This document shows, one piece after another, positions 48,701 through 58,107 of a stretch of 64,000 bases of DNA (position 1 is the stretch's first letter; each line of letters starts with the position of its first letter). Source of the DNA: Gyromitra esculenta (lineage: Eukaryota; Ascomycota; Pezizomycetes; Pezizales; Discinaceae); contig JBCAML010000015.1 in NCBI GenBank assembly GCA_038503075.1, positions 62,001-126,000 of the forward strand, written 5' to 3'. Below the pieces are notes generated by a model, which had not been told where the DNA came from, ran no database searches, and worked only from the letters and a program-made list of their open reading frames with translations. Made by a program: the position numbers and the translations under genes.

Positions 48701-48984
48701 TCGCCAACTATGGTTACCATCCTCGCTTTGATACCTCCGTCGTCTCTAATGACCGCTCCCCCCAGACCCTCGATGCTAATGACTTCGCCTCTAAGATGGA
48801 AGAACTTAGAGACTTCCTTCGAGTTCAAATGAGGACAGCACAAGATATCTTCGAGACCAGTGCTAATCAGCACCGCACCCCCGCCCCCTCATTCAAAGTC
48901 AATGACCGTGTCTTCATATCCATGAAGAACATGAGGACGACTAGGAATTCAAGAAAACTGGACTGGAAGTGGAGTGGCCCCTAA
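45673..48984 (+). CDS. Pol of plus-strand chromovirus, 3' end frameshifted
   Basis: Expressed presumably by -1 frameshift from gag. Domains in order: aspartic protease (ALLDTGASGFAF; LVLGIPWM), reverse transcriptase (GSLRLCVDYRGLN; YLDD at 46926-46937), RNase H (FVESDASDFVSGG; ITDHKN), integrase zinc finger (H...H...CHTCRRAKP) and catalytic core (MDFVTGLP, SDRGTQF, HPETDGQTERLN; D,D-35-E). The frame ends at TAA 48982-48984 after KWSGP. A 7-nt deletion relative to the sister copy causes this. A second deletion of about 13 nt near 49110 shifts the frame again, leaving the chromodomain (NDHEEYLVESILD..., up to 49333) in a third frame. Confidence 0.9.
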   Translation, partial: LVQTESSSDPALVPFSPLSAFSISGFSVSDVCVEDTLDGEHFVISCNLSHQNKIIKTHALLDTGASGFAFIDENFVRHHSLPLSLLKTPRQLEVIDGRTIASGDITNLCHLELSIQQHTEKAPFFVTKLGHYPLVLGIPWMNLHDVHLQFANKSIEFNSEFCTTHCTPKQSVVSAKAIPPPNKLNAAFIGAASFRMLARKKGIQVYAMSLYEINKVLDNKTTKEEWKQRIPAEYHEYLDMFDKAKAQGLPPRRPYDHKITLQEGKEPPFGPLYGMSRDELLVLKKYIEDNLEKGFIRASSSSAGSPVLFAAKPDGSLRLCVDYRGLNALTVKDRYTSPLIKETLDRLAKAQWYSKLDLRDGFHQIRIAEGEEWKTAFRTRYGLYEYLVMPFGLTNAPGTFQRFVNDSLREFLDLFCTAYLDDILIYSDTLAEHKVHVRQVLDALKANNILLKPEKCEFHVQSIKYLGLILTPEGIKMDDDKLKAVRDWNRPKSVKDVQAFLGFANFYRRFILGFSRLAAPLTAFTKKGVVFEWTVEAELAFEALKDAFTKAPVLIHFDPRKKIFVESDASDFVSGGVLSQLDDNGVLHPVAFFSKKHSPAECNYEIYDKELLAIIRCFEEWRPELEGSELPISVITDHKNLEYFMTTKQLNRRQVRWAEYLSRFDFVITYRPGVQGGKPDALTRRSGDLPEEGDERLRHQHQVVLKEKNVDPKLSLFSGSLSNEPAELDAPLDTLMNLGYNADPFPQKILLALKNGERQSKEITLGDCTEVSGRLYYRQKLYIPDHDPLRLFILQRHHDAPSAGHPGREKSFELISRHFYWPKMREYIGRYTRNCHTCRRAKPSTLGTQGVLKPLPIPNRPWEELSMDFVTGLPESNGFDAIMVVVDRLSKMRHLIPCNTTVNAEQTAELYLQNVWKLHGLPSHITSDRGTQFTAKFWKHLCQRLNISARMSTSFHPETDGQTERLNAVMEQYLRCYVSYQQDDWTKWLPIAEFAANNQESASTKATPFFANYGYHPRFDTSVVSNDRSPQTLDANDFASKMEELRDFLRVQMRTAQDIFETSANQHRTPAPSFKVNDRVFISMKNMRTTRNSRKLDWKWSGP

Positions 48985-49333
48985 AACGAATAATCTCGGC
49001 ATATGCCTACGAGATAGACCTGCCATCGTCTATGAAATACCATCCGGTATTTCACGTTTCACTAATCAAAGCTGCTCCTGTCGACCCACTCCCGGGTCAG
49101 ATTATTCCACCACCATCAACGATCATGAAGAATATCTCGTTGAAAGTATCCTAGATTCTCGTATTCGTCACGGGAAACTACAATACCTGGTGGAATGGAC
49201 AGGCTATGCCTTACCTACGTGGGAACCAGCTGATTACCATACGGAGACTGAAGCGGTAGATGTTTTTCACCAACGATATCCAAGTAAACCTAGGGAAGGA
49301 CTGGTTAGTGTTCGCAGGAGCTCACGGCTATAA
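48985..49333 (+). pseudogene. Out-of-frame integrase tail and chromodomain of the plus copy
   Basis: Continuation of pol in two other frames: KRIISAYAYEIDLPSSMKYHP (frame of 48969) and then EEYLVESILDSRIRHGKL, QYLVEWTGYALPTWEPADY, ending VSVRRSSRL (frame of 48974). The second part is a chromodomain, which in chromoviruses directs integration to marked chromatin. It is intact as sequence but disconnected from pol. Confidence 0.88.
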
Positions 49334-49346
49334 GGGAGGGGGTACT

Positions 49347-49758
49347 TTCATGGATAACTGTTTTCGTTGGTTCGTCGGGTACAAGGGTACAAGGTTATTG
49401 TGTTACGTTGTCGTTCCTTGTGTTTCTTTAGGTCTCCGTTGCAATGAGTCAAGTCTTTGTCATCGAACGAGTTGGAAAGTGGTATATAAGCGAAGGGATT
49501 TCCCCTCTTGTTGTACTTTTCCTTCTTCTTTCTTTAAGCAACGTCTTCTATCGTACACTCTTGTATTTCACAAATACAAACCTCGGTTATACCTCATAAC
49601 CTCACGCTGTCGCCGCCCTCAAGTCCTCTATACTTGAACACTCCGTAGAGCCTGTGGAACCTCGTAAAATACTCTCGTCGCTTAGTTTTCCCTTCAAGTA
49701 GCACTGCTTATCTCGGGGGATACCTGAGAGCTTGAAGATAAACCTCGCCCCTTGAGAT
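49347..49758 (+). repeat. 3' LTR of the plus-strand chromovirus
   Basis: Follows the polypurine tract AAGGGAGGGGGTAC. Starts TTCATGGATAACTG and ends CTTGAGAT, then AAAAGTACC belonging to the minus copy. Contains TATATAAG near 49484. Confidence 0.87.
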
Positions 49759-49774
49759 AAAAGTACCCCCCCCC

Positions 49775-52700
49775 TTATAGCCGTGAGCTCCTGCGAACAC
49801 TAACTAGACTTTCCCTCGGTTTATCCGGATATTGTTGGTGGAAGGCGTCCACCGCTTCAGTTTCTTTATGATAATCAGCTGGTTCCCACGTAGGTAATGC
49901 ATAACCTGTCCATTCAACCAGATATTGCAGTTTTCCATGGCGAATGCGAGAATCCAAGATACTTTCGACGAGATATTCTTCGTGGTCATTGACTTGGACC
50001 GGGGGTGGTGGTGGAATAATTTGACCCGGAAGTGGGTCAACAGGAGCAGCCTTGATTAGTGAAACGTGAAATACCGGATGATACTTCATTGACGTTGGTA
50101 GCTCCACTTCATAGGCGTACGCTGAGACTATTCGTTTAATTGGGAATGGGCCACTCCACTTCCAGTCCAATTTCCTCGAGTTCCTTGTTGTCCTCATGTT
50201 CTTCATAGAAATAAAGACTTCATCTCTAATTTTGAATGAAGGAGCAGGAGTGCGACGTCGGTTTGTACTTGATTCGAAGACATCTTGAGCAGTTTTCATC
50301 TGTACTCGTAGAAAATCCCTGAGTTCTTCCATCTTGGAGGCAAAGTCATTGGCGTTGAGGGTCTGAGGGGAGCGGTCACTAGAGACGATAGAAGTATCGA
50401 ATCGGGGATGATAGCCGTAATTTGCGAAGAAAGGTGTAGCCTTGGTGCTAGCAGATTCTTGATTATTGGCGGCAAATTCGGCAATAGGTAGCCACTTCGA
50501 CCAATCGTCTTGCTGGTAGGACACGTAGCAACGGAGGTATTGTTCCATTACGGCGTTAAGACGCTCGGTTTGGCCATCTGTTTCTGGGTGGAAAGACGTG
50601 GACATACGAGCGGAAATATTCAGGCGTTGGCAAAGGTATTTCCAAAACTTGGCGGTAAACTGTGTTCCTCTATCCGAAGTGATATGGGAAGGTAGTCCGT
50701 GAAGCTTCCAAACGTTCTGGAGATAGAGTTCTGCCGTCTGCTCAGCATTAACGGTGGTGTCGCAGGGGATTAAGTGTCTCATTTTCGACAATCTGTCTAC
50801 CACAACCATTATTGCATTGAAACCATTGGATTCGGGAAGGCCAGTGACGAAGTCCATCGATAGTTCTTCCCAGGGGCGGTTGGGGATTGGAAGGGGTTTA
50901 AGGACACCATGAGTACCAAGTGTATTAGGCTTTGCTCGTCGGCAGGTATGGCAGTTTCGCGTGTATTGTCCAATATACTCTCTCATTTTAGGCCAATAGA
51001 ATTGCCTAGAGATGAGTTCGAAGGACTTTTCGCGTCCTGGGTGGCCGGCTGAGGGGGCATCGTGATATCTTTGCAGGATGAGAAGGCGAAGGGGATTATG
51101 ATCAGGGACATAGAGCTTTTGCCGATAGAAAAGGTAGCCATTTATCTCGGTACACTCGCCTAAGGTGATTTCCTTGGACTGTCGTTTGCCGTTCTTAAGT
51201 GCTAATAAGATTTTTTGTGGGAACGGGTCAGCAATATATCCGTGTTTCATCAAAGTCTCAAGGGGGGCGTCCAATTCAGCGGGTTCATTTGATAAAGAAC
51301 CCGAAAACAAACTTAGCTTAGGATCAAAGTTCTTTTCCTTCAAGACTATCTGGTGTTGATGTTGTAGTCTTTCATCCCCTTCTTCAGGGAGATCTCCCGA
51401 TCTCCGAGTAAGTGCGTCCGGTTTTCCTCCTTGTACCCCTGGTCTATACGCTATGATGAAGTCAAAACGTGAGAGGTATTCCGCCCATCGGACCTGTCTT
51501 CGATTTAATTGCTTGGTGGTCATGAAATACTCCAGGTTTTTATGGTCTGTGATAACAGAGATGGGTAGTTCTGAGCCTTCAAGCTCTGGTCTCCATTCCT
51601 CGAAGCAGCGTATAATAGCAAGAAGTTCCTTATCATAAATCTCGTAGTTGCACTCGGCTGGTGAGTGCTTCTTGGAGAAGAAGGCTACAGGGTGAAGTAC
51701 GCTGTTGTCGTCAAGTTGTGAGAGGACACCACCAGAGACGAAATCAGAAGCATCGGATTCCACGAAGATTTTCTTTCGAGGGTCGAAGTGGATGAGAACG
51801 GGGGCTTTCGTAAAGGCATCTTTCAGCGCTTCGAATGCGAGTTCTGCTTCGACTGTCCATTCAAAGACAACACCTTTTCTTGTAAAAGCAGTAAGGGGGG
51901 CGGCTAATCGGGAGAATCCTAGGATGAATCGTCGGTAAAAATTTGCGAAGCCAAGGAAGGCTTGTACATCTTTGACTGACTTTGGGCGGTTCCAATCCCG
52001 GACGGCTTTGAGTTTATCATCGTCCATCTTTATACCTTCGGGGGTTAGTATTAGGCCGAGGTATTTGATGGATTGTACGTGGAACTCGCACTTCTCAGGT
52101 TTGAGAAGGATATTATTGGCCTTAAGTGCATCGAGGACTTGTCTGACATGTACCTTATGTTCGATGAGGGTATCGCTATAGATCAGGATATCGTCAAGGT
52201 AAGCCGTACAGAAAAGGTCTAGGTATTCTCGGAGGGAATCGTTCACGAATCGTTGGAATGTGCCGGGGGCGTTGGTAAGGCCGAATGGCATTACCATATA
52301 TTCATACAGGCCATATCGAGTCCGGAAGGCAGTTTTCCATTCCTCTCCTTCGGCAATGCGGATCTGATGAAAACCATCACGAAGGTCAAGTTTCGAGTAC
52401 CATTGGGCTTTCGCGAGTCGATCCAATGTTTCCTTGATCAGGGGGGAGGTATAACGATCTTTCACAGTGAGAGCATTGAGGCCACGGTAGTCCACGCACA
52501 GACGAAGGGATCCGTCAGGTTTTGCAGCGAAGAGGACTGGGGAGCCGGCCGAAGAAGAACTTGCACGAATAAAGCCTTTTTCCAGATTGTCCTCGATGTA
52601 TTTCTTCAAAACTAGAAGTTCATCGCGAGACATGCCATAGAGAGGTCCAAACGGTGGTTCCTTGCCTTCCTGTAGGGTGATTTTATGATCATAAGGTCGG

Positions 52701-53455
52701 CGAGGGGGGAGTCCTTGAGCTTTGGTTTTATCGAACATGTCCAGGTACTCGTGATATTCAGCGGGTATTCTTTGTCTCCATTCCTCTTTAGTGGTCTTAC
52801 TATCGAGGACCTTGTTTATTTCATATAGAGACATTGAGTAGACCTGAGTACCCTTTTTCCTAGCGAGCATGCGGAAACTGGCGGCGCCAATAAAGGCAGC
52901 GTTAAGTTTAGCTGGAGGTGGAATAGCCGCAGCGGAAACGACGGGTTGTTTGGGGGCACAGTGGGTGGTGCAGAACTCAGAATTGAATTCAATGCTTTTA
53001 TTGGCGAATTTTAGTTGGATGTCATGGAGGTTCATCCATGGGATACCGAGCACTAGGGGGTAATGTCCTAGCTTGGTAACAAAAAAGGCGGCTTTCTCGG
53101 TGTGTTGTTGAATTGAAAGCTCTAAGTGGCAAAGGTTGGTGATGTCTCCCGAGGCAATTGTTCTGCCATCAATGACTTCCAATTGGCGAGGGGTTTTGAG
53201 GGGGGATAATGGTAGGGAATGGTGACGCACAAAGTTTTCATCAATGAAAGCGAACCCTGAGGCTCCAGTGTCAAGAAGTGCGTGTGTTTTTATGACTTTA
53301 TTTTGGTGGGAAAGGCTACATGAAACTACAAAATGTTCCCCATCCAAATTATCCTCCACACACACATCCAACACTGAATACCCAGAAATAGAGAACGCTG
53401 ACAAAGGAGAAAAATGAACCAGAGCAGGGTCACAAAGCGACTCTGGTTGAACTAG
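49775..53455 (-). CDS. Pol of minus-strand chromovirus, intact
   Basis: Open from the frameshift point at 53455 to 49775, about 1226 codons, without stop or ATG-dependent start. Domains in order: protease (LLDTGASG), reverse transcriptase (YLDD), RNase H (ESDASDF, DKELLAI), integrase zinc finger (GHPGREKSFELI, CHTCRRAKP), integrase core (MDFVTGLPES, SDRGTQF, HPETDGQTERL), SH3-like GKW-type region (KLDWKWSGPFPIKRI) and a C-terminal chromodomain (EEYLVESILDSR, QYLVEWTGYALPTWEPADY). All catalytic residues that I can check are present, so it could encode a functional polyprotein, though its 3' LTR is displaced. Confidence 0.93.
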   Translation of the reverse strand, partial: LVQPESLCDPALVHFSPLSAFSISGYSVLDVCVEDNLDGEHFVVSCSLSHQNKVIKTHALLDTGASGFAFIDENFVRHHSLPLSPLKTPRQLEVIDGRTIASGDITNLCHLELSIQQHTEKAAFFVTKLGHYPLVLGIPWMNLHDIQLKFANKSIEFNSEFCTTHCAPKQPVVSAAAIPPPAKLNAAFIGAASFRMLARKKGTQVYSMSLYEINKVLDSKTTKEEWRQRIPAEYHEYLDMFDKTKAQGLPPRRPYDHKITLQEGKEPPFGPLYGMSRDELLVLKKYIEDNLEKGFIRASSSSAGSPVLFAAKPDGSLRLCVDYRGLNALTVKDRYTSPLIKETLDRLAKAQWYSKLDLRDGFHQIRIAEGEEWKTAFRTRYGLYEYMVMPFGLTNAPGTFQRFVNDSLREYLDLFCTAYLDDILIYSDTLIEHKVHVRQVLDALKANNILLKPEKCEFHVQSIKYLGLILTPEGIKMDDDKLKAVRDWNRPKSVKDVQAFLGFANFYRRFILGFSRLAAPLTAFTRKGVVFEWTVEAELAFEALKDAFTKAPVLIHFDPRKKIFVESDASDFVSGGVLSQLDDNSVLHPVAFFSKKHSPAECNYEIYDKELLAIIRCFEEWRPELEGSELPISVITDHKNLEYFMTTKQLNRRQVRWAEYLSRFDFIIAYRPGVQGGKPDALTRRSGDLPEEGDERLQHQHQIVLKEKNFDPKLSLFSGSLSNEPAELDAPLETLMKHGYIADPFPQKILLALKNGKRQSKEITLGECTEINGYLFYRQKLYVPDHNPLRLLILQRYHDAPSAGHPGREKSFELISRQFYWPKMREYIGQYTRNCHTCRRAKPNTLGTHGVLKPLPIPNRPWEELSMDFVTGLPESNGFNAIMVVVDRLSKMRHLIPCDTTVNAEQTAELYLQNVWKLHGLPSHITSDRGTQFTAKFWKYLCQRLNISARMSTSFHPETDGQTERLNAVMEQYLRCYVSYQQDDWSKWLPIAEFAANNQESASTKATPFFANYGYHPRFDTSIVSSDRSPQTLNANDFASKMEELRDFLRVQMKTAQDVFESSTNRRRTPAPSFKIRDEVFISMKNMRTTRNSRKLDWKWSGPFPIKRIVSAYAYEVELPTSMKYHPVFHVSLIKAAPVDPLPGQIIPPPPPVQVNDHEEYLVESILDSRIRHGKLQYLVEWTGYALPTWEPADYHKETEAVDAFHQQYPDKPRESLVSVRRSSRL

Positions 53456-53461
53456 TTTAAA
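53418..53461 (-). promoter_or_regulatory. Programmed -1 frameshift signal, gag-pol, minus copy
   Basis: In sense orientation the heptamer TTTAAAC (53461-53455) is read T TTA AAC in gag and is followed by the gag stop TAG. After a 7-nt spacer (TAGTTCA) comes a perfect 7-bp stem ACCAGAG (53447-53441) / CTCTGGT (53424-53418) with a 16-nt loop. Pol continues in the -1 frame. Position and order equal the plus copy. Confidence 0.85.
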
Positions 53462-54699
53462 GACTCAACTGAGTCTGCTGCATCGAAGGCAGGAAAACGA
53501 GGTGGCAAAGGCGGAGGAAAAACAGAGGAAGCAGGAGGGGCGGCGGGGGCATTGGTAGCAGCTCCCCTCATGGCGGGGTGTTTTGACGCGGAGGGGCAGT
53601 TGGAAAAGATGTGTCCTTCTCCAGCGCAGAACAGGCAACGGTTGTTGGCTTGTCTCCAAGTTTTTTCTTCGGGTGATAACTTCCTTCTCCCGTTGATCTG
53701 AACATAGCGTTGTTCGAGAGCAGGGCGGGAGGTAGAGGTTCGACCGAAAGATAGATCCATAGGGGCAAGCCCTCCTGGGGCGAAGGAGGAGGAGGCAGGG
53801 GTGAAGGCGACGGGGGCGGGGGCGGGGGCGGTGAACTGTCCCATGGTGTTGCGGGCAGTGTTTTTCTTCTCCTCTCTTCTTGCTCGGATATGGTTATCTA
53901 AGCGGAGGAGGAAGGCACAGAGGGAAGTGAAAGTGGTGGGGAAGTCGGCGATGGTCACCACGGCTTCTTTCAGCTCGTCTGACATTCCGAATTTCAGGGC
54001 GTCGTTCTTTGCTGACTCGTCGTAATTTAGCCTTCCCATGATCCGTTGGAAGTCGGCGAGGTAGGCGGAAAAGTCCCGTTTCCCTTGTCGGAGCTGGTGC
54101 AGTTCGCGGCGAGCGGTTCCCAGTGGATCGGGATCGCCGAAGGCGGTTTCCAGGGCTGTAATCAATTCAGCAGCGTTGTTCCAAGTAGTGGTTCCGTCAG
54201 GGAGGACAGAGTGGCGGATCTGCTCGAGGGCGGCTCCCTCAAGATGGCTGATAGCATACAATATCATATTGTTGCTGTTGGAGAATCGGTCGGCGTTGAC
54301 CGAGAGTTTTGACCTGAGTTGTAGAACGAACCCGGAGAGTTTGTCACAGGACCCGTTGAACTTATCTGGGTCAGGCATCTTGTCTGAACGGCCTCCTTGA
54401 GTATGAGCTGGAGGCGCGGGTGGTGGTGGTGCAGGTGGTGGTGGGGCGGCGTTGCGGAGGCGGGCGACATCTGCTTCGGCTGCCTGTAACTGGGACTGGC
54501 AGGTGTTAAACCTTGCCGTCATGTTGTTTCGTTCTTGTACAGCTTCTTCCAGCTGTAGGTCTGCATACGTGAGGTTGTCGACCCGTTGTTGATAGTGGGA
54601 TCGAATTTCCTCGTAGGCAGAGACGAGGTTGGCGTTGGCGGCAGCTTGGAAGTTCTCGAAGGTCGGGAAAGTCCAAGGGGTGGGGGCGGGGTTGCTCAT
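53452..54699 (-). CDS. Gag of minus-strand chromovirus
   Basis: 415 aa from the ATG at 54699. Same architecture as the plus copy: coiled-coil-like N-terminal part, Pro-rich linker (PPPPAPPPPAPP), retrotransposon gag domain (DKLSGFVLQLRSKL, FSAYLADFQRIMGRL), CCHC knuckle CLFCAGEGHIFSNC and Pro/Ala-rich tail. Retains an APGGLAPMDLSFG segment that is partly missing from the plus copy. Ends in the slippery heptamer plus TAG. Confidence 0.9.
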   Translation of the reverse strand: MSNPAPTPWTFPTFENFQAAANANLVSAYEEIRSHYQQRVDNLTYADLQLEEAVQERNNMTARFNTCQSQLQAAEADVARLRNAAPPPPAPPPPAPPAHTQGGRSDKMPDPDKFNGSCDKLSGFVLQLRSKLSVNADRFSNSNNMILYAISHLEGAALEQIRHSVLPDGTTTWNNAAELITALETAFGDPDPLGTARRELHQLRQGKRDFSAYLADFQRIMGRLNYDESAKNDALKFGMSDELKEAVVTIADFPTTFTSLCAFLLRLDNHIRARREEKKNTARNTMGQFTAPAPAPVAFTPASSSFAPGGLAPMDLSFGRTSTSRPALEQRYVQINGRRKLSPEEKTWRQANNRCLFCAGEGHIFSNCPSASKHPAMRGAATNAPAAPPASSVFPPPLPPRFPAFDAADSVESLN

Positions 54700-54768
54700 G
54701 GCGGCATTGGGGTTTATGTGGCAGCGTGAAAAAGCGGGGTAGAGGGTGTGGATGAGGAAGCAACGTAA

Positions 54769-55178
54769 TCTCAAGGGGCGAGGTTTATCTTCAAGCTCTC
54801 AGGTATCCCCCGAGATAAGCAGTGCTACTTGAAGGGAAAACTAAGCGACGAGAGTGTTTACGAGATTCCACAGGCTCTACGGAGTGTTCAAGTATAGAGG
54901 ACTTGAGGACGGCGACAGCGTAAGGTTATGAGGTATAACCGAGGTTTGTATTGTAAAATACAAGAGTGTACGATAGAAGACGTTGCTTAAAGAAAGAAGA
55001 AGGAAAAGTACAACAAGAGGGGAATTCCCTTCACTTATATACCACATTCCAACTCGCTCGATGACAAAGACTTGACTCATTGCAACGAAAACCTAAAGAA
55101 ACACAAGGAACGACAACGTAACACAACAACTCTATACCTCTGTGCCTAGCGAACCAACGAAAACAGTTATCCATGAAA
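54769..55178 (-). repeat. 5' LTR of the minus-strand chromovirus
   Basis: Starts TCTCAAGGGGCGAGG and ends ACAGTTATCCATGAAA on the plus strand; then ACGGAC duplicates the LINE sequence at 43577-43582. Contains the TATATAAG box in antisense near 55035. Confidence 0.87.
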
Positions 55179-55183
55179 CGGAC

Positions 55184-58107
55184 CTCTACGAAATATCTCC
55201 TCCCAAGAATATAATGAAGGGGAGAAATATCACTTGTCCGCAAACCAATCATCCTTCAAATGCCTCAACACAGCAGGCATATTCACAAGATTTCCATACG
55301 ATTCTCATTCCAGACCAAGCGTACTGGATCTCAGCTTCGGCAATTCTCACATCCTTCCATTTATTACTAAATGGAACGCTAGCTTACCCTCCACTGGCTC
55401 CGACCACATTCCCATTTCCATCCATCTTTCCACTCCAAAATTTTATACCTCGAAACCCTCTCCAGACTGGTCTAAAACAGACTGGAAGAAACTTTCACCC
55501 CTCATCAAAGACCTAAAGATCCCCGCTCCTTCACCACTCCCAAATCTCGATGTATGGTTCCATGAATCCCTAAACCTCGTCACCATCTCGCTCATCTCTT
55601 GCACCCCCACAAAAAGACCATCGATATGGTCCAAAAAATGGTGGACACCTCTCCTATCTGAACTTCGAAGAATTTTTCACTCGGTCGACAGATCTCACAG
55701 ATCTAAATTTCGTGGCCTAAAAGCCCCTCCATCAGAGAAGGTTAAAAAAGCCAAATACGCCTATTTTCACAAAATCGCTCGATGTAAAAAGAATCATTGG
55801 AATTCGTTCCTCTCTTCTGCATCTCCCTCAGACATCTGGGCCGCAAAAAGACTCAAAACCTCCTCCAACAGTGAAGCTTTTCCCAGTCTTCCCAATATCG
55901 ACTCCCCCTCACAACTCGCCTCTACCCTTATCGAACACTTTTTTCCTCCAAAAGAAAACCCTCCTGCACCCAATTATTTTTCTCACAGCGACTTCATTGA
56001 AATTGACTTCGATGAGATTTCAAAAGCTCTTAGCTCTTCCTCCAACTCGTCTGCGCCTGGACCCGATACTATACCATACAGTATCTGGAAAAGAATTAAC
56101 GCAATCAATCCACAAATCATTCACCAATTACTCAATCCACTAGCACGCTATGGATATCACCCACTCCAACTCAAGAAAGCCTTCGGCATCGTTCTCCCGA
56201 AACCTAACAAGGAATCATATGACTCCCCAGCCTCGTTTAGAGTAATTGTACTACTCGAAACACTCTCAAAGATCCTGGAAAGAATTTTTGCTACACGCCT
56301 AGCTTTTCTTTCCCGATCAAACGGACTCATCCACCCGAACCAATGCGGCTCCCTCTCACTTATTTCCACTGGCGACGCAGTTTCCGCACTTCTACACGAT
56401 ATTCAACTTCTCCAAGCTGCTGACAAAAAAGTCTCAACCCTCTTCCTTGATATTAAAGGGGGTTTTGACAATGTCAATCCGCACATCCTTAAAAAAAGAC
56501 TCCTTGACCATAATATTCCGCAATATATGACCTCATGGATTATCTCCTTTTTACACTCGCGTGAATGCGCCCTTCTTTTCAAGGGTTCACCTCGCACCTT
56601 CTTACCAGTCTCTGTCGGGGTTCCTCAAGTCTCCCCCATTTCTCCGCTTCTCTTTTGCATCTATGTTGCTCCCCTTCACTTGCAAAATGACTTCAAATTT
56701 ACATTTTCCTACATTGACGACTTCGCAATTACGGTCTTCTCGCACTCATCCAGAAAGAACGCTAAACTCCTAGAAAAAGCCGCACATGATATAAACCAAA
56801 TTGGTCAGAATATCAAAGTCAGCTTTTCTATTCCCAAAACCGAGCTAATCCACTGGACAACAATCCACAACCGTCTCCCTCCAACTCCAGGTGCCGCCAT
56901 AAATTTAGATAACCACACCTTTTATCCTCTAACATTTGTTCGATGGCTAGGATTTTGGTTATCCTACAACTTCAACACCAATTCGCATTTCCTCAAACGT
57001 CTCGCTTCGGCCCAAAAAGCCTTCTTCGCCATTAAATCTCTTTCTCCCTCTGGTTCCGGGCTGACTAGTCACAACGCCCGCAAACTAGCAATGGGGCTTA
57101 TCAGGCCCATCCTCTTGTATGGCATGAACGTGTTCACACCATCCGCATCAATCCTTTGCAAAATAAACCCCTTTTGGAATAATATCCTTAGATGGATCAC
57201 CAATTGTTTTTCCTCCACTAATATTGGTGCCCTTACAAGAGAAGCTTCTCTTCCACCAATGATAGCCTTCGCCCACTATCTAAGAAGACGACATGCCATT
57301 CGCATCGCCACCTTACCTGTTCTATTCAACCCCGCCTCAGCTCGCCTCCCTCCAAATTTTCAGGCAGACGGTACCCCTTTACCTCTTTTACGAATTCATC
57401 TGAAAGGCCTGGGCGCCAAAAGACCCAGACCGTGGTACTCTAACACCAAAAGCCGGGTTCGTCCTTTAGTCATTGACTCGTTCGCAAACGAAGCGTGGAA
57501 ATATCTCCCCGCCAACTACTACCCCGGAGCTGCAGGTCCTATCCTGGAGAAACCAAACCCAAATCGAACAATGATAATCGAAGCCAGTAATGCCGCTATC
57601 AGTTCCCAACTTATCAAAGATTGGGACTCATACGCGCCAAGCCCCAATTACTACCTGTATCCCACCTCAACGCTACCACACCTATTCATGAAATTTTCAA
57701 AATTCATGGCAGGTCGCATTCACCAAATGAGAGCCCATAAAAGCTATCTCAACACTCATACATCCTGGTCCCACAATGGCCCTACATCGTGTTCCCTATG
57801 CGGTGACACCTTTCAAAATTTTTCTCATGCTATTCTATATTGCTTTGCACTGTCATCCGAACGAAATTTATTTATTCCCTTTATAAATTCCTTAGATGCA
57901 GACTCTCCAATTTGGAACAACATTTCATTCTTAATTGCTCTTGCTGAATTTATTTCTAAAACAAGAACAAACTTTCCTTCAATTAAAGAAATTGTTTTAT
58001 CAGATCTTTCATCTTCCGGTTCATCAGATATTTTATCATCTGTTTCTTCTCATTCTACATCATCTCTTTCTTCCTTGTTAAATTTTTTTGATTTAATGGA
58101 GGATTAA
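55184..58107 (+). pseudogene. LINE ORF2, 3' fragment (reverse transcriptase)
   Basis: Continues ORF2 after the LTR insertion: end of the endonuclease (TRFPYDSHSRPSVLDLSF, GSDHIPISIHL), a linker, and the reverse transcriptase (APGPDTIPYSIWKRI, SFRVIVLLETLSKILERI, LFLDIKGGFDNVNP with Asp codon 56449-56451, YIDDFAI at 56710-56730). A C-terminal zinc-binding element CSLCGDTFQNFSHAILYC lies near 57790. The conserved PQG of the RT is PQV (Val codon 56629-56631). The frame of this fragment differs by one base from that of the 5' fragment at the junction, so a single C seems to be missing even without the insertion. No RNase H domain recognised. Confidence 0.9.

Larger units (their letters stand above)
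43990..49758 (+). mobile_element. Ty3/gypsy chromovirus, plus strand, inner copy
   Basis: Full element with 5' LTR 43990-44392, gag 44462-45676, pol 45673-48984 (then broken) and 3' LTR about 49347-49758. It is flanked by AAAA on both sides (43986-43989 and 49759-49762), a 4-bp duplication of the minus-strand copy's sequence between its 3' LTR and polypurine tract. Closely similar to the minus-strand copy over gag and pol. Two small deletions near the pol 3' end shift the frame, so this copy is defective in cis for the integrase C-terminus and chromodomain. Confidence 0.92.
43583..55178 (-). mobile_element. Ty3/gypsy chromovirus, minus strand, split by a sister copy
   Basis: 3' LTR at 43583-43988 and 5' LTR at 54769-55178, flanked by the LINE duplication (ACGGAC both sides). 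The body (gag, pol) is 49763-54768. The 3' LTR is separated from its body by a plus-strand copy of the same family inserted at 43990-49758. Gag and pol frames of this copy are open throughout. Its polypurine tract (a run of G ending GTACTTTT in sense) is at about 49760-49780, directly at the insertion point. Confidence 0.92.
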
